A stretch of 64,000 nt of DNA from Crocinitomicaceae bacterium (lineage in GTDB: Bacteria > Bacteroidota > Bacteroidia > Flavobacteriales_D > Crocinitomicaceae): assembly GCA_022447585.1 (NCBI GenBank), contig JAKVAR010000006.1, positions 920,161 through 984,160 of the forward strand, given 5' to 3'. The position numbers and the translations under genes were made by a program. Under the pieces are notes generated by a model that made no database searches, was not told where the DNA came from, and saw only the letters and a program-made list of their open reading frames with translations. Position 1 is the stretch's first letter. Every line of letters begins with the position of its first letter. Below, in pieces: positions 16,473-26,735 of the stretch.

Positions 16473-17453
16473 ATGAAAACTGTACAGTTTAGAGAAGCGC
16501 TGAGGGAAGCAATGTCTGAAGAGATGCGACAAGATGATAGCGTATTTTTAATGGGAGAAGAAGTTGCTGAATATAATGGTGCATATAAAGTTTCTCAAGG
16601 GATGCTTGATGAGTTCGGCGCAAAAAGAGTTATCGATACTCCTATTGCTGAACTTGGCTTTGCTGGCATCGGTGTTGGTGCTTCAATGAACGGGTTGAGA
16701 CCAATTGTTGAGTTTATGACATGGAACTTTGCAATTCTAGCAGCTGATCAAATTATCAATAGTGCTGCAAAGATGTTGCAGATGTCAGGTGGTCAATTCC
16801 ATTGTCCAATTGTTTTTAGAGGAGGTAATGGAACTGCGGGACAGCTGGCGGCAACACATTCGCAAAGTTTTGAAGCTTTTTATGCGCATGTTCCGGGTTT
16901 GAAGGTTGTGACTCCATCTAATCCTTATGACGCAAAAGGACTGCTTAAGTCAGCAATTCGGGATAATGATCCGGTGGTTTTTCTTGAGTCTGAAAAGATG
17001 TATGGAGATAAAGGTGAAATTCCAGAAGGTGAATATTTAATACCAATTGGAGTCGCCGATGTGAAACAAAAGGGAACAGATGTTACTATTGTTTCTTTTG
17101 GGAAGGTGATGAAAGTAGCTTTGGAAGCGGCTCAAGAGTTAGCTAAAGAAGGAATTTCTGTAGAGGTGATTGATTTAAGGTCAGTTCGCCCAATAGATTA
17201 TACAACAGTTGTTGAATCAATTAAGAAGACGAATAGGTGTGTTGTTCTAGAAGAGTCGTGGCCTTTGGCTTCAATTTCTTCAGAAATTGCTTATCATTTG
17301 CAGCGTTACGCATTTGATTATTTAGATGCGCCAGTTATGCGTGTTACTCAAGCTGACACTCCATTTGCATTTTCCCCAACACTCATCGACGAGGCATTGC
17401 CAAATGTGAGTCGTTTGATGTCGGCTGTGAAATCTACGCTTTATAGGTTGTAA
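16473..17453 (+). CDS. pdhB: Pyruvate dehydrogenase E1 component beta subunit
   Basis: 326 residues. With E1 alpha it forms the thiamine-diphosphate enzyme that decarboxylates pyruvate and acetylates E2 lipoate. Typical E1-beta segments: 'FREALREAMSEEMRQDDSVF', 'MGEEVAEYNGAYKVSQG', 'RVIDTPIAELGFAGIGVGAS', 'FRGGNGTAGQLAATHSQ', and the C-terminal transketolase part 'VIDLRSVRPIDYTTVVESIKKT'. The 'NGTAGQLAATHSQ' pattern matches pyruvate rather than branched-chain enzymes, though this is a judgement. It stands alone with its own promoter and terminator; pdhA, E2 and E3 are elsewhere. Confidence 0.93.
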   Translation: MKTVQFREALREAMSEEMRQDDSVFLMGEEVAEYNGAYKVSQGMLDEFGAKRVIDTPIAELGFAGIGVGASMNGLRPIVEFMTWNFAILAADQIINSAAKMLQMSGGQFHCPIVFRGGNGTAGQLAATHSQSFEAFYAHVPGLKVVTPSNPYDAKGLLKSAIRDNDPVVFLESEKMYGDKGEIPEGEYLIPIGVADVKQKGTDVTIVSFGKVMKVALEAAQELAKEGISVEVIDLRSVRPIDYTTVVESIKKTNRCVVLEESWPLASISSEIAYHLQRYAFDYLDAPVMRVTQADTPFAFSPTLIDEALPNVSRLMSAVKSTLYRL

Positions 17454-17475
17454 AATTGAGGTTTTATTATATTTC

Positions 17476-17507
17476 AAAAGCTCTGCCGGTACGGGAGGGC
17501 TTTTTTA
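17476..17507 (+). terminator. Terminator of pdhB
   Basis: AAAAGCTCTGCC pairs with GGGAGGGCTTTT (one G-T wobble, one G-G mismatch) around GGTAC, then a T run. It starts 22 nt after the stop codon. Confidence 0.75.
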
Positions 17508-17875
17508 TTTGCTTATAAGTGCTTTACATTTGTCAAAGATGAGGCAAGTTCTATGTTGACATTGTTGTCAATGTAGAGTTGTATTTCGTTATTATTTGAC
17601 TGGTATCAGAGAAGTTTGAAATTAAAGCGGCTTCTGTTGTGTCTCCTTTTGTTAATTCTAATGATGTCTCCTTGTGGTCCCAGCTGTAACAATTCAAATT
17701 TTATTGGAGGTAAATATAGTTAATACATATTGATACTAGTTTTACATGGTGATTTAGTTAAAATCAATGATAATTATTGCCTGAGTTATATGTTACGTCT
17801 AGGTTTGTTTTTTGATCTAAACAAAAGATGTAAACACTTGAATGTGAAAAAACTTCAACTTTTTATTAGCCTATG
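17508..17875. other. Gene-poor stretch before the ribosomal operon
   Basis: About 370 AT-rich bases between the pdhB terminator and the rpsL promoter. The only coding signal I find is a 35-codon TTG-start frame listed separately. There is no tRNA, repeat array or IS fragment that I can support. Confidence 0.6.
17616..17723 (+). CDS. Possible tiny lipoprotein, 35 aa, TTG start
   Basis: Starting at TTG 17616 the frame encodes a basic N-terminus (LKLKR), a hydrophobic core (LLLCLLLLILMM) and a Cys-containing exit (SPCGPSCNNS), then stops at 17721-17723 after only about 15 further residues. That is exactly the shape of a lipoprotein signal peptide with almost nothing after it. There is no ATG upstream in frame (the frame is closed by TAG 17574-17576) and no clear promoter or ribosome site. 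It could be a real peptide like the one at 902, the remnant of a decayed lipoprotein gene, or chance. Confidence 0.3.
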   Translation: MKLKRLLLCLLLLILMMSPCGPSCNNSNFIGGKYS

Positions 17876-17905
17876 TTGGTTTCTAATTTAAAACTACTAT
17901 CTTTG
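17876..17905 (+). promoter_or_regulatory. Promoter of the ribosomal superoperon
   Basis: TTG (17876-17878), 19-nt spacer, TATCTTTG (17898-17905), followed by GC: a full match to the Bacteroidota consensus. It lies 58 nt upstream of rpsL and is the only clear promoter I see before the operon's terminator at 35244. Confidence 0.8.
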
Positions 17906-17909
17906 CAAG

Positions 17910-17929
17910 CCCGAAAAGTGTTTTTTGGG
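17910..17929 (+). promoter_or_regulatory. Leader hairpin upstream of rpsL
   Basis: CCCGAAAA pairs with TTTTTTGGG (G-T wobble) around GTG, a few nt after the expected transcription start. It could stabilise the long mRNA or bind a regulator; the sequence alone does not say. Confidence 0.4.
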
Positions 17930-17963
17930 AGAATTATTTATTAATTAAAGTAAAAGTATTTTT

Positions 17964-18338
17964 ATGCCAACTATACAACAATTAGTTCGCAAAGGGAGAA
18001 CAGCAGTGGTAAAAAAGAGCAAGTCAGCTGCGCTTGATTCTTGTCCACAGCGTAAAGGGGTATGTGTAAGAGTTTACACCACTACTCCTAAAAAGCCGAA
18101 TTCGGCTATGCGAAAGGTCGCAAGGGTTCGTTTGACCAACGGAAAGGAAGTTAATGCATACATCGGAGGTGAAGGTCATAATCTTCAAGAGCACTCTTTA
18201 GTGTTAGTGCGTGGAGGTAGAGTGAAAGATCTTCCTGGTGTACGTTACCACATTGTGCGTGGTGCTGAAGATACGGCTGGTGTTGAGGGTAGAACTCAGC
18301 GTCGTTCGAAGTATGGAACAAAGAGACCTAAGAAATAA
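17964..18338 (+). CDS. rpsL: 30S ribosomal protein S12
   Basis: 124 residues. S12 sits at the decoding centre. The conserved loop [16 protein letters not shown] (41-56), site of streptomycin-resistance changes, is intact with Lys43/Lys44, as is the second loop '[13 protein letters not shown]' with the Pro-Gly site. First gene of the superoperon, 58 nt after the promoter. Confidence 0.98.
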   Translation: MPTIQQLVRKGRTAVVKKSKSAALDSCPQRKGVCVRVYTTTPKKPNSAMRKVARVRLTNGKEVNAYIGGEGHNLQEHSLVLVRGGRVKDLPGVRYHIVRGAEDTAGVEGRTQRRSKYGTKRPKK

Positions 18339-18359
18339 TCCTTTTAAAAAGTTTAAAAG

Positions 18360-18830
18360 ATGAGAAGAAGAAAAGCGAAAAAGATAGCCATCCTTCCGGA
18401 TCCAAAGTTTAAAGATGTTCAAGTGACAAAATTTGTCAACAACATGATGTTGGATGGGAAGAAGAATTTGGCGTTTAAGATATTTTACGACGCCATGGAG
18501 ATGGTGGACGCGAAAGTTGAAGATACAACAGGTTTAGAAACTTGGAAGAAAGCATTAGAAAATGTTACTCCAAGTGTTGAGGTACGTAGTCGTCGTGTAG
18601 GTGGGGCTACTTTTCAAATTCCTACTCCAGTTCGTGAAGGAAGAAAAGAATCGTTAGCCATGAAATGGTTAATTGGTTACTCACGCAAGCGTAATGAAAA
18701 AACGATGGCGCAAAAGTTAGCTGCTGAAGTGATTGCTGCTGCTAAGGAAGAAGGTGCTGCTTATAAGAAGAAAGAAGATACATTAAGAATGGCTGAGGCA
18801 AACAAAGCATTCTCACACTTTAGATTTTAA
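18360..18830 (+). CDS. rpsG: 30S ribosomal protein S7
   Basis: 156 residues, the usual size. S7 nucleates assembly of the 30S head on 16S rRNA and contacts the E-site tRNA. Signature '[22 protein letters not shown]' segment at the N-terminus and '[19 protein letters not shown]' beta-hairpin. 21 nt after rpsL. Confidence 0.98.
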   Translation: MRRRKAKKIAILPDPKFKDVQVTKFVNNMMLDGKKNLAFKIFYDAMEMVDAKVEDTTGLETWKKALENVTPSVEVRSRRVGGATFQIPTPVREGRKESLAMKWLIGYSRKRNEKTMAQKLAAEVIAAAKEEGAAYKKKEDTLRMAEANKAFSHFRF

Positions 18831-18835
18831 TAGAA

Positions 18836-20938
18836 ATGGCTAGAGATCTTAAATACACAAGAAATATTGGTATTGCTGCACACATTGATGCAGGGAAAAC
18901 TACTACTACTGAGCGTATACTTTATTATGGTGGTGTAAACCATAAGATTGGTGAAGTTCACGATGGTGGTGCTACTATGGACTGGATGGAGCAAGAGCAA
19001 GAGAGAGGTATTACAATTACTTCTGCTGCTACTACGCTTAACTGGAACTACCGTGGAGATAAGTACCATGTAAATATTATTGATACTCCAGGTCACGTTG
19101 ATTTTACCGTTGAGGTAAATCGTTCGTTACGTGTTTTGGATGGATTAGTTTTCTTATTCTCTGCTGTTGATGGTGTTGAACCGCAATCTGAGACTAACTG
19201 GAGACTAGCAAATAATTATAATGTTCCAAGGATTGGTTTCGTTAATAAAATGGACCGTCAAGGTGCAGATTTCCTTAACGTGTGTAAGCAGGTTAGAGAA
19301 ATGTTAGGGAGTCACGCTTTACCTTTACAGGTGAATATTGGGGCTGAAGATGATTTTAAAGGAGTTGTTGATTTAATTAACTTCAAAGGAATCACTTGGA
19401 ATGAGGAAGATCAGGGTATGACTTTCGAAGAAATTGAAATTCCAGCTGATATTCTTGATGAGGCTACTCAGTTAAGAGAAGAACTTTTAGAGGCTGTCGC
19501 TGAATTTGATGATACTTTGATGGAGAAATATTTCGAAGATCCAGAGTCATTAACTGAAAGAGAGATTTTAGATGCATTACGTGAAGCGACTATCGCTGGT
19601 AAAGTGGTACCAATGATGTGTGGGTCTGCTTTTAAAAATAAAGGTGTTCAGGCAATGTTAGATATGGTTATGGAGATTCTTCCGTCACCAGTTGACGTTG
19701 ATGCAATTGAAGGAACTAATCCAAAGACGGATGAGGTTGAATCTCGTAAGCCTTCTTTCGATGAGCCTTTCTCTGCATTAGCTTTTAAAATTGCAACTGA
19801 TCCTTTTGTTGGACGTTTATGTTTTACGCGAGCATATTCTGGTAAGTTGGATGCAGGTTCTTATGTGTTGAACGCGCGTTCAGGAAAGAAAGAACGTATT
19901 TCTCGTATTTTCCAAATGCATGCTGATAAGCAAAACCAAGTTCCTGAATTAGGAGCAGGTGATATCGGAGCATTCGTAGGATTTAAAGATATTAAGACTG
20001 GAGATACATTGTGTGATGAAAAGGCTCCAATTGTATTAGAATCTATGGATTTCCCAGATCCAGTTATTGGTGTTGCTATTGAGCCTAAAACTCAAGCAGA
20101 TTCTGATAAATTAGGTGTTGGTTTAGCTAAATTAGCTGAAGAGGATCCAACTTTCCAGGTGAAAACGGACGAGGATTCAGGACAAACAATTATTTCAGGA
20201 ATGGGTGAGCTTCACCTTGATATTATTGTTGATCGTTTGAAGCGTGAGTTTAAAGTTGAGGTTAACCAAGGTGCTCCTCAAGTGAATTACCGTGAGAACA
20301 TTACTGCCCCTGTTGATCATAGGGAGGTTTATAAGAAACAATCTGGTGGACGTGGTAAATTCGCAGATATCGTTGTTAAAATTGAACCACAAGAGGATTT
20401 AGAGAAGACAGGGTTAGAATTTGTTAACTTAATTAAAGGTGGTAACGTTCCGAAGGAATTTATCCCATCTATTGAGAAAGGATTTAAGGAATCAATGAAG
20501 AATGGTGTAATGGCAGGGTTCGAAATGGACGCTATGAAAGTTACATTATCTGACGGTTCTTTCCATGCAGTGGATTCAGATGCATTGTCATTTGAGCTTT
20601 GTGCGAAATTGGCATTTAAAACTGCTCTACCTAAAGCAAGTCCAGTTCTTTTAGAGCCGATGATGAAATTGGAGGTTGTTACTCCAGAGGAAAACATGGG
20701 TGATATCGTTGGTGACCTTAACCGTCGTCGTGGTATTATGAGAGGTATGGATGATAAGAATGGTGCAAAAGTTGTTAAGGCTGATGTTCCATTATCAGAA
20801 ATGTTCGGATATGTAACGCAATTGAGAACGATGTCTTCAGGTCGTGCTACTTCAAGTATGGAATTCTCTCATTATGCTGAAGCTCCAAGAAATGTGGCTG
20901 AGGATGTAGTGGCGAAAGTAAAAGGTGTTAAAGCGTAA
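18836..20938 (+). CDS. fusA: Elongation factor G
   Basis: A 700-residue translocase GTPase. G motifs: [12 protein letters not shown] (G1, 16-27), switch I '[13 protein letters not shown]', 'DTPGHVDF' (G3), 'NKMD' (G4). Domain III-V segments follow, including the domain IV '[13 protein letters not shown]'. The sequence has the RGITI switch of canonical EF-G and no obvious features of the EF-G2 or FusB types. It begins 5 nt after rpsG. tufA, which often follows fusA in other phyla, is absent; rpsJ follows directly. Confidence 0.98.
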   Translation: MARDLKYTRNIGIAAHIDAGKTTTTERILYYGGVNHKIGEVHDGGATMDWMEQEQERGITITSAATTLNWNYRGDKYHVNIIDTPGHVDFTVEVNRSLRVLDGLVFLFSAVDGVEPQSETNWRLANNYNVPRIGFVNKMDRQGADFLNVCKQVREMLGSHALPLQVNIGAEDDFKGVVDLINFKGITWNEEDQGMTFEEIEIPADILDEATQLREELLEAVAEFDDTLMEKYFEDPESLTEREILDALREATIAGKVVPMMCGSAFKNKGVQAMLDMVMEILPSPVDVDAIEGTNPKTDEVESRKPSFDEPFSALAFKIATDPFVGRLCFTRAYSGKLDAGSYVLNARSGKKERISRIFQMHADKQNQVPELGAGDIGAFVGFKDIKTGDTLCDEKAPIVLESMDFPDPVIGVAIEPKTQADSDKLGVGLAKLAEEDPTFQVKTDEDSGQTIISGMGELHLDIIVDRLKREFKVEVNQGAPQVNYRENITAPVDHREVYKKQSGGRGKFADIVVKIEPQEDLEKTGLEFVNLIKGGNVPKEFIPSIEKGFKESMKNGVMAGFEMDAMKVTLSDGSFHAVDSDALSFELCAKLAFKTALPKASPVLLEPMMKLEVVTPEENMGDIVGDLNRRRGIMRGMDDKNGAKVVKADVPLSEMFGYVTQLRTMSSGRATSSMEFSHYAEAPRNVAEDVVAKVKGVKA

Positions 20939-20948
20939 TTTTAAAGCG

Positions 20949-21254
20949 ATGAATCAAAAAATTAGAATCAAATTGAAATCATACGATCACAATCTAGTTG
21001 ATAAGTCAGCTGAGAAGATCGTTAAGACGGTAAAGTCAACAGGAGCAGTTGTTAGTGGACCTATTCCATTACCTACTCATAAAAGAATTTATACTGTATT
21101 GAAATCTCCACACGTAAACAAAAAAGCACGTGAGCAATTCGAATTGTGTGCTTATAAACGTTTGATGGATATCTACAGTTCTTCTTCGAAAACTGTTGAT
21201 GCATTAATGCGCTTGGAACTTCCGAGTGGTGTTGATGTAGAAATCAAAGTATAA
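20949..21254 (+). CDS. rpsJ: 30S ribosomal protein S10
   Basis: 101 residues starting [20 protein letters not shown], the canonical S10 start. An upstream alternative start inside fusA would add eight non-homologous residues and is rejected. S10 binds the 30S head and, with NusB, the antitermination complex. It sits 10 nt after fusA, so the str and S10 operons are fused here. Confidence 0.98.
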   Translation: MNQKIRIKLKSYDHNLVDKSAEKIVKTVKSTGAVVSGPIPLPTHKRIYTVLKSPHVNKKAREQFELCAYKRLMDIYSSSSKTVDALMRLELPSGVDVEIKV

Positions 21255-21285
21255 TTAGAATTTATTAATCATAAATAGTTAAAGT

Positions 21286-21900
21286 ATGCCAGGAATTATT
21301 GGTAGAAAAATCGGAATGACTAGCATCTACAGTGCCGAGGGTAAAGCAATGCCATGCACAGTAATAGAGGCAGGTCCTTGTGTTGTGACTCAGGTCAAAA
21401 CACAAGACAGAGATGGTTACGAGGCTGTTCAAATGGGGTTTGGAGACCGTAAGGAAAAGAATACTCCAAATGCTTTGAAGGGTCACTTTAAGAAAGCTAA
21501 AACCGACCCTAAGTCGAAGTTAGTTGAGTTTAAAGGCTTCGATGATCTTAATCTCGGTGATGTCGTGAATGTTGACATCTTTGAAGAAGGTGAATATGTT
21601 GCGGTAGTTGGAACGTCTAAAGGTAAAGGTTTCCAAGGAGTGGTGAAACGTCATGGTTTCGGTGGAGTTGGTCAAGCAACACATGGTCAGCATAACAGAT
21701 TACGTGCTCCTGGTTCTATCGGTGCTGCATCATACCCGGCTCGCGTTTTTAAAGGAATGCGTATGGCTGGTCAGATGGGGAACGAAAGAGTGAAAATTGA
21801 AAATCTTCAAGTTTTAAAAGTTCTTGCTGATAAGAATTTAATCGTAGTGAAAGGTTCTGTGCCTGGAGCTAAAGGTTCAACCGTTATAATTGAGAAGTAA
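21286..21900 (+). CDS. rplC: 50S ribosomal protein L3
   Basis: 204 residues. N-terminal '[14 protein letters not shown]' and the long loop '[24 protein letters not shown]', which reaches toward the peptidyl transferase centre, identify L3. The Gln methylated in E. coli lies in this loop. Stop and next start share one A (TAATG), coupling it to rplD. Confidence 0.98.
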   Translation: MPGIIGRKIGMTSIYSAEGKAMPCTVIEAGPCVVTQVKTQDRDGYEAVQMGFGDRKEKNTPNALKGHFKKAKTDPKSKLVEFKGFDDLNLGDVVNVDIFEEGEYVAVVGTSKGKGFQGVVKRHGFGGVGQATHGQHNRLRAPGSIGAASYPARVFKGMRMAGQMGNERVKIENLQVLKVLADKNLIVVKGSVPGAKGSTVIIEK

Positions 21901-22526
21901 TGAAAGTTAAAGTAATTAGCGCAAAAGGAAAAGCTACTGCTAAGGAAGTTAGCTTATCAAAAGAGGTTTTCGGTATTGAACCAAATGATCACGCTATCTA
22001 TCTTGATGTTAAGCAGCACTTAGCGAATCGTCGTCAAGGAACGCATAAAGCAAAAGAAAGAGCTGAGATTGCAGGATCTACGAAAAAAATTAAAAAGCAA
22101 AAAGGAACTGGTGGAGCTCGTGCTGGTAGTATTAAGTCTGGTACTAGAGTAGGTGGAGGACGTATTTTTGGACCTCGTCCGAGAAACTACCACTTTAAGT
22201 TGAACGTGAAATTGAAAAGATTGGCTCGTAAATCGGCTTTTTCTTATAAAGCAGGTTCTAAAGACTTAATGGTTATTGATGATTTGAAATTTGATGGAAT
22301 TAAAACTAAAGATTTCGAAGCATTATTGTCAAACCTTAAACTTCAAGATGACAAAGTATTAATGATCTTAGGTGAGAAAAATGATAATGTTTATTTATCA
22401 TCTCGTAACCTTAAGAGAGTTAAAGTCGTAACAGCTGATTCAGTAAATACTTTTGATGTTTTAAATGCAACGAAAGTAGTAATGGATGCAAGTTCAGTTG
22501 AAGTAATCGAAAAGATTCTAAACTAA
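21900..22526 (+). CDS. rplD: 50S ribosomal protein L4
   Basis: 208 residues. The extended loop that lines the exit tunnel is recognisable: 'KKIKKQKGTGGARAGSIKS' then 'GGGRIFGPRPRNYHFKLN'. In E. coli L4 also represses its operon; no related leader is evident here. Confidence 0.98.
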   Translation: MKVKVISAKGKATAKEVSLSKEVFGIEPNDHAIYLDVKQHLANRRQGTHKAKERAEIAGSTKKIKKQKGTGGARAGSIKSGTRVGGGRIFGPRPRNYHFKLNVKLKRLARKSAFSYKAGSKDLMVIDDLKFDGIKTKDFEALLSNLKLQDDKVLMILGEKNDNVYLSSRNLKRVKVVTADSVNTFDVLNATKVVMDASSVEVIEKILN

Positions 22527-22531
22527 TTGAG

Positions 22532-22828
22532 ATGAAGAACATTATTAAGAAGCCTATTATTTCTGAAAAAGCAACGGACTTGAGCGAGAAGTTTAACCGT
22601 TTTACTTTTGCTGTAGATAGAGAGGCGAATAAGATTGAAATTAAAAATGCTGTCGAGAAGTTGTATGGAGTTCAGGTAACTGAGGTGCGCACAATGAATT
22701 ATGGCGGTGGAAAATCCTCTACTAAGTATACGAATAGAGGTATCGTTGAGCAACCAAGTAAAAAATGGAAAAAAGCCATTATTACTGTTGCGGAAGGAGA
22801 AACGATTGATTTATTTAATAACTTTTAA
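22532..22828 (+). CDS. rplW: 50S ribosomal protein L23
   Basis: 98 residues. '[14 protein letters not shown]' start and '[26 protein letters not shown]' core are diagnostic. L23 lies at the tunnel exit, docking trigger factor and SRP. It follows rplD by 5 nt. Confidence 0.97.
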   Translation: MKNIIKKPIISEKATDLSEKFNRFTFAVDREANKIEIKNAVEKLYGVQVTEVRTMNYGGGKSSTKYTNRGIVEQPSKKWKKAIITVAEGETIDLFNNF

Positions 22829-22839
22829 GCACGTTAAAC

Positions 22840-23664
22840 ATGGGTCTTAAAAAATTCAAGCCTACCACTCCAGGGCAAAGACACAAAATCAACAGTGATT
22901 ACTCTGAAGTAACTACTAATGCTCCTGAAAAGACGTTAGTAGCCGGGAAGAGAAAATCTGGTGGTCGTAACAATGATGGTAGAATGACTATGCGCTATAT
23001 TGGTGGTGGTCACAAACAAAAGTACCGTATCATTGATTTCAAAAGAGAAAAACATGGTGTTCCTGCAACGGTTAAAACGATCGAGTATGATCCGAATCGT
23101 ACGGCAAGAATCGCATTGTTGTTCTACGCAGATGGTGAGAAAAGATATATTATCGCACCAGATGGATTGAAAGTCGGAGATACTGTAGTATCTGGAAAAG
23201 AAGCTGCTCCAAACGTTGGAAACGCAATGTTCTTATCAGACATTCCTTTGGGTACAGTAATTCACAACATTGAGCTTAAACCTGGAAAAGGTGGTGCTAT
23301 TGCTCGTGGAGCTGGAACTTATGCACAATTGAACGCTCGTGATGGTCGTTATGCAATTATCAAATTACCTTCTGGTGAAACTAGAATGATTTTGACAACT
23401 TGTTTAGCAACAATCGGAGCCGTATCTAATTCTGAACACAACTTGACGGTTTCAGGGAAAGCTGGACGTTCAAGATGGTTAGGTCGCCGTCCACGTGTAC
23501 GTGGTGTAGTAATGAATCCTGTCGATCATCCAATGGGTGGTGGTGAAGGAAAGAATTCTGGTGGTCACCCTAGATCTCGTAATGGAATTCCTGCTAAAGG
23601 ATTCAAAACTCGATCTAAGAAGAAGTATTCAGACAAGTTTATCATCGAAAGAAGAAAAAAATAA
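22840..23664 (+). CDS. rplB: 50S ribosomal protein L2
   Basis: 274 residues. L2 bridges 23S domains and is needed for peptidyl transfer and subunit joining. Intact landmarks: '[17 protein letters not shown]', '[19 protein letters not shown]', and '[19 protein letters not shown]' with the conserved His of the active-site region. Confidence 0.98.
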   Translation: MGLKKFKPTTPGQRHKINSDYSEVTTNAPEKTLVAGKRKSGGRNNDGRMTMRYIGGGHKQKYRIIDFKREKHGVPATVKTIEYDPNRTARIALLFYADGEKRYIIAPDGLKVGDTVVSGKEAAPNVGNAMFLSDIPLGTVIHNIELKPGKGGAIARGAGTYAQLNARDGRYAIIKLPSGETRMILTTCLATIGAVSNSEHNLTVSGKAGRSRWLGRRPRVRGVVMNPVDHPMGGGEGKNSGGHPRSRNGIPAKGFKTRSKKKYSDKFIIERRKK

Positions 23665-23671
23665 TTAGGAT

Positions 23672-23950
23672 ATGAGTCGTTCATTAAAAAAACCACCGTT
23701 TGTTCATTACAAACTAATCAAACGAGTGGATGAGGCACAAGAGTCTGGCAAGAAGTCAGTAATCAAAACATGGTCTAGAGCAAGTACTATTACTCCTGAT
23801 TTTGTTGGATTAACTTTCGCTGTGCATAATGGTAATAAGTTTATTCCTGTTTTCGTAAGTGAGAACATGGTTGGTCACAAACTTGGTGAGTTTTCACCAA
23901 CGCGTAACTTCCGTGGTCATGCTGGAAACAGAAAAGATAAGAAAAGATAA
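23672..23950 (+). CDS. rpsS: 30S ribosomal protein S19
   Basis: 92 residues. '[19 protein letters not shown]' and '[23 protein letters not shown]' identify S19 of the 30S head; '[12 protein letters not shown]' near the end is also conserved. 7 nt after rplB. Confidence 0.97.
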   Translation: MSRSLKKPPFVHYKLIKRVDEAQESGKKSVIKTWSRASTITPDFVGLTFAVHNGNKFIPVFVSENMVGHKLGEFSPTRNFRGHAGNRKDKKR

Positions 23951-23961
23951 AATAGCAGATT

Positions 23962-24363
23962 ATGGGTGCTAGAAAAAGATTAGTAGCAGAGCAAAGAAAA
24001 GAGGCCAATAAGTCTATCGCATTCGCGAAACTTAATAAGTCTCCAATTGCTCCACGTAAAATGAGATTAGTTGCAGATCTTATTAGAGGAGTCGAGGTAA
24101 ACAAAGCTCTAAATATTTTGCAACACAATGCTAAGGATGCGTCTACGAGCCTTGCGAAGTTGTTACGTTCAGCGATTGCCAATTGGGAGCAAAAGAATGA
24201 AGGTAAGAGTATCGAAGAAGAAACTTTATACGTTAAGTCGATAGAAGTTGGTGGAGGTGCAATGTTGAAACGAATTCAGCCTGCTCCACAGGGTCGCGCG
24301 CACAGAATTAGAAAAAGGTCTAACCATGTTACTATCGTCGTAGACGGTAAGAACGCAGAATAA
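23962..24363 (+). CDS. rplV: 50S ribosomal protein L22
   Basis: 133 residues. The core '[21 protein letters not shown]' and the tunnel hairpin '[23 protein letters not shown]' are typical. L22 contributes to the macrolide-binding tunnel constriction. Confidence 0.97.
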   Translation: MGARKRLVAEQRKEANKSIAFAKLNKSPIAPRKMRLVADLIRGVEVNKALNILQHNAKDASTSLAKLLRSAIANWEQKNEGKSIEEETLYVKSIEVGGGAMLKRIQPAPQGRAHRIRKRSNHVTIVVDGKNAE

Positions 24364-24373
24364 TTTTAGATAA

Positions 24374-25084
24374 ATGGGACAAAAAACAAATCCAATTGGA
24401 AATAGATTAGGTTTCATCCAAGGATGGGAATCTAACTGGTACGGTGGAGATAATTACGGAGGAAAGATTGTTGAAGATGATCAAATTCGTAAGTACCTTC
24501 GCGCTCGTTTATCTAGAGCAAGTATTTCAAAAATTATCATCGAGAGAACGTTAAAGTTGGTAACCGTTACTATCAACACAGCAAGACCAGGTGTAATTAT
24601 TGGAAAAGGTGGACAAGAAGTTGATAAACTTAAAGAAGAGTTGAAGAAATTGACTAAAAAGGAAATCCAAATTAACATTTTCGAGGTTAAACGTCCAGAA
24701 TTGGATGCTCGTTTAGTTGCGGATGGAATTGCACGTCAGTTAGAAGCAAGAATTTCTTTTAGGAGAGCAATTAAAATGTCTATTGCGAGTACAATGCGAA
24801 TGGGAGCGGAAGGAATCAAGGTTAAGATTTCCGGACGTTTGAATGGCGCAGAAATGGCTCGCTCAGAGATGTACAAGGATGGACGTACTCCGTTACATAC
24901 GTTCAGAGCTGACATCGATTATGCTTTAGCGGAAGCTCACACAACTTATGGTCGTCTTGGTATCAAGGTGTGGATCTGTAAAGGTGAAGTTTATGGTAAG
25001 CGTGATCTTTCTCCAAACGTTGGTATGGCTTCAGGTCAGAAAGGCGGAAGAAAGCCTTCAGGTGGAAAAAGAAGAAAAAAATAA
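24374..25084 (+). CDS. rpsC: 30S ribosomal protein S3
   Basis: 236 residues. N-terminal '[20 protein letters not shown]', KH-type domain with '[20 protein letters not shown]', and C-terminal domain '[23 protein letters not shown]'. S3 forms part of the mRNA entry helicase. The basic tail (GGKRRKK) is normal for the phylum. Confidence 0.98.
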   Translation: MGQKTNPIGNRLGFIQGWESNWYGGDNYGGKIVEDDQIRKYLRARLSRASISKIIIERTLKLVTVTINTARPGVIIGKGGQEVDKLKEELKKLTKKEIQINIFEVKRPELDARLVADGIARQLEARISFRRAIKMSIASTMRMGAEGIKVKISGRLNGAEMARSEMYKDGRTPLHTFRADIDYALAEAHTTYGRLGIKVWICKGEVYGKRDLSPNVGMASGQKGGRKPSGGKRRKK

Positions 25085-25107
25085 AAGGACAGTAAAATTT
25101 ATTTAAG

Positions 25108-25536
25108 ATGTTACAGCCAAAAAGAACCAAATTTAGAAAAGCTCAGAAGGGTAGAAACAGAGGGTTAGCTCATAGAGGTAGTACTGTTGCTTTCGGATCT
25201 TTTGGACTAAAAACACTAGAGCCAGGTTGGCTAACTTCACGTCAAATTGAAGCTTCTCGTATCGCCGTTACTAGATATATGAAGCGTGAAGGAAAAGTGT
25301 GGATCCGTATATTCCCAGACAAACCTGTTACAGCTAAACCAGCTGAAGTACGTATGGGTAAAGGGAAAGGAGCACCTAGTCACTGGGTTGCAGTCGTTCG
25401 TCCGGGACGTATTTTATTCGAAGCTGACGGTGTACCGTATGAAACAGCTAAGGAAGCAATGCGCTTGGCGGCACAAAAATTACCGGTAAAATGTAAATTC
25501 GTTACGCGTAACGATTATGTTATACCAAGTAAATAG
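25108..25536 (+). CDS. rplP: 50S ribosomal protein L16
   Basis: 142 residues. '[19 protein letters not shown]', '[13 protein letters not shown]'-type segment (here [20 protein letters not shown]) and '[19 protein letters not shown]' are diagnostic. L16 positions tRNA in the A site. The Arg hydroxylated in some bacteria lies in the conserved RMGKGKG stretch. Confidence 0.97.
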   Translation: MLQPKRTKFRKAQKGRNRGLAHRGSTVAFGSFGLKTLEPGWLTSRQIEASRIAVTRYMKREGKVWIRIFPDKPVTAKPAEVRMGKGKGAPSHWVAVVRPGRILFEADGVPYETAKEAMRLAAQKLPVKCKFVTRNDYVIPSK

Positions 25537-25544
25537 TAATTAAA

Positions 25545-25739
25545 ATGAAGCAGCAAGAAATCGCAAAAATGTCGGATACAGACGTGAAAGATCAACTTTC
25601 TAATTTATCTGAGCAATTGGTAAAAATGAAATTGACGCACACAGTTGCGCCTATGGAGAATCCTTTGCAAATCCGTCATATGAGAAGAACAATCGCAAGA
25701 TTGAAGACTGAATTAACAAAACGTGAAGGACAAGCTTAG
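25545..25739 (+). CDS. rpmC: 50S ribosomal protein L29
   Basis: 64 residues, a two-helix protein at the tunnel exit. 'EIAKMSDTDVKDQLSNLSEQL' and 'NPLQIRHMRRTIARLKTEL' match L29. It starts 8 nt after rplP. Confidence 0.95.
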   Translation: MKQQEIAKMSDTDVKDQLSNLSEQLVKMKLTHTVAPMENPLQIRHMRRTIARLKTELTKREGQA

Positions 25740-25763
25740 TTGCTTGTTAAAAACTAGCTTGAA

Positions 25764-26021
25764 ATGGAAAAGCGTAATTTAAGAAAAGAGCGTATTGGGA
25801 TCGTTACTAGTAGCAAGATGGACAAGTCTATCGTTGTTTCTGTAGAGCGTAAAGTGAAGCATCCTAAATACGGAAAGTTCGTTAAGAACACTACTAAATT
25901 CGTTGCTCATGATGAAAAGAATGATTGCAATGAAGGAGATACAGTTAAAATCATGGAGACGAGACCTTTGTCAAAATCGAAAAACTGGAGATTAGTAGAG
26001 ATTGTTGAACGAGCGAAATAA
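25764..26021 (+). CDS. rpsQ: 30S ribosomal protein S17
   Basis: 85 residues, OB-fold early-assembly protein. '[19 protein letters not shown]', '[19 protein letters not shown]' and '[20 protein letters not shown]' are diagnostic. Confidence 0.97.
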   Translation: MEKRNLRKERIGIVTSSKMDKSIVVSVERKVKHPKYGKFVKNTTKFVAHDEKNDCNEGDTVKIMETRPLSKSKNWRLVEIVERAK

Positions 26022-26030
26022 TTTTTAGTA

Positions 26031-26399
26031 ATGATACAAACTGAATCAAGACTTAAAGTGGCTGACAACTCTGGAGCGAAAGAGGTGTTATGTATCCGTG
26101 TTTTAGGGGGTACAAAACGCAGATATGCTTCTGTAGGTGACAAAATTGTTGTTACCGTTAAGAGTGCGATGCCATCTGGTGCTGTCAAGAAAGGAACAGT
26201 TGCCACAGCAGTAATAGTAAGAACAAAGAAGGAGGTACGTCGTGCTGATGGATCATATATCCGTTTTGATGATAACGCTTGCGTTATCCTTAATCAAGCT
26301 GGGGAAATGAGAGGAACACGTATTTTTGGACCAGTTGCCCGAGAGCTTCGTGATGCAGACTTTATGAAAGTTGTATCTCTTGCTCCTGAGGTACTTTAA
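26031..26399 (+). CDS. rplN: 50S ribosomal protein L14
   Basis: 122 residues. '[20 protein letters not shown]' and '[26 protein letters not shown]' frame a normal L14, which takes part in an intersubunit bridge and is the RsfS docking site. Confidence 0.98.
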   Translation: MIQTESRLKVADNSGAKEVLCIRVLGGTKRRYASVGDKIVVTVKSAMPSGAVKKGTVATAVIVRTKKEVRRADGSYIRFDDNACVILNQAGEMRGTRIFGPVARELRDADFMKVVSLAPEVL

Positions 26400-26417
26400 T
26401 CAAAATTAATTGACGTT

Positions 26418-26735
26418 ATGCAACAGAAATTACACATTAAAGTAGGTGACACTGTTAAAGTGATTAGCGGTGAATCAAAAGGTCAAGAAGGAAATATTCT
26501 TACGATCGATAGAAAGAAATCTCGCGCTACAGTTGAGGGTGTTAACTTAATGAAGAAACACCAAAAACCAAGTGCAACGGATCCTCAAGGTGGAATCGTG
26601 GAAACTGAAGCTAGTATCCATATCTCTAACCTTATGATTGTTTCAGACGGTCAAGCTACACGTATTGGACGTAAAGCTGACAAGAATGGAAAAATGGTTC
26701 GTTATTCAAAAAAATCCGGAAAGGACATTAAGTAA
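26418..26735 (+). CDS. rplX: 50S ribosomal protein L24
   Basis: 105 residues with the KOW motif '[22 protein letters not shown]' and '[30 protein letters not shown]' core. L24 starts 50S assembly. TAATG overlap of one nt with rplE. Confidence 0.97.
   Translation: MQQKLHIKVGDTVKVISGESKGQEGNILTIDRKKSRATVEGVNLMKKHQKPSATDPQGGIVETEASIHISNLMIVSDGQATRIGRKADKNGKMVRYSKKSGKDIK

Noticed and set aside
17454..17963. tRNA or small RNA gene in the gap before rpsL
   Set aside because: No cloverleaf-type pairing or CCA-like end was found; only a terminator, a tiny frame and a promoter are supported.
20925..20948. Longer S10 starting inside fusA
   Set aside because: Extra residues have no counterpart in S10; ATG 20949 gives the canonical start.
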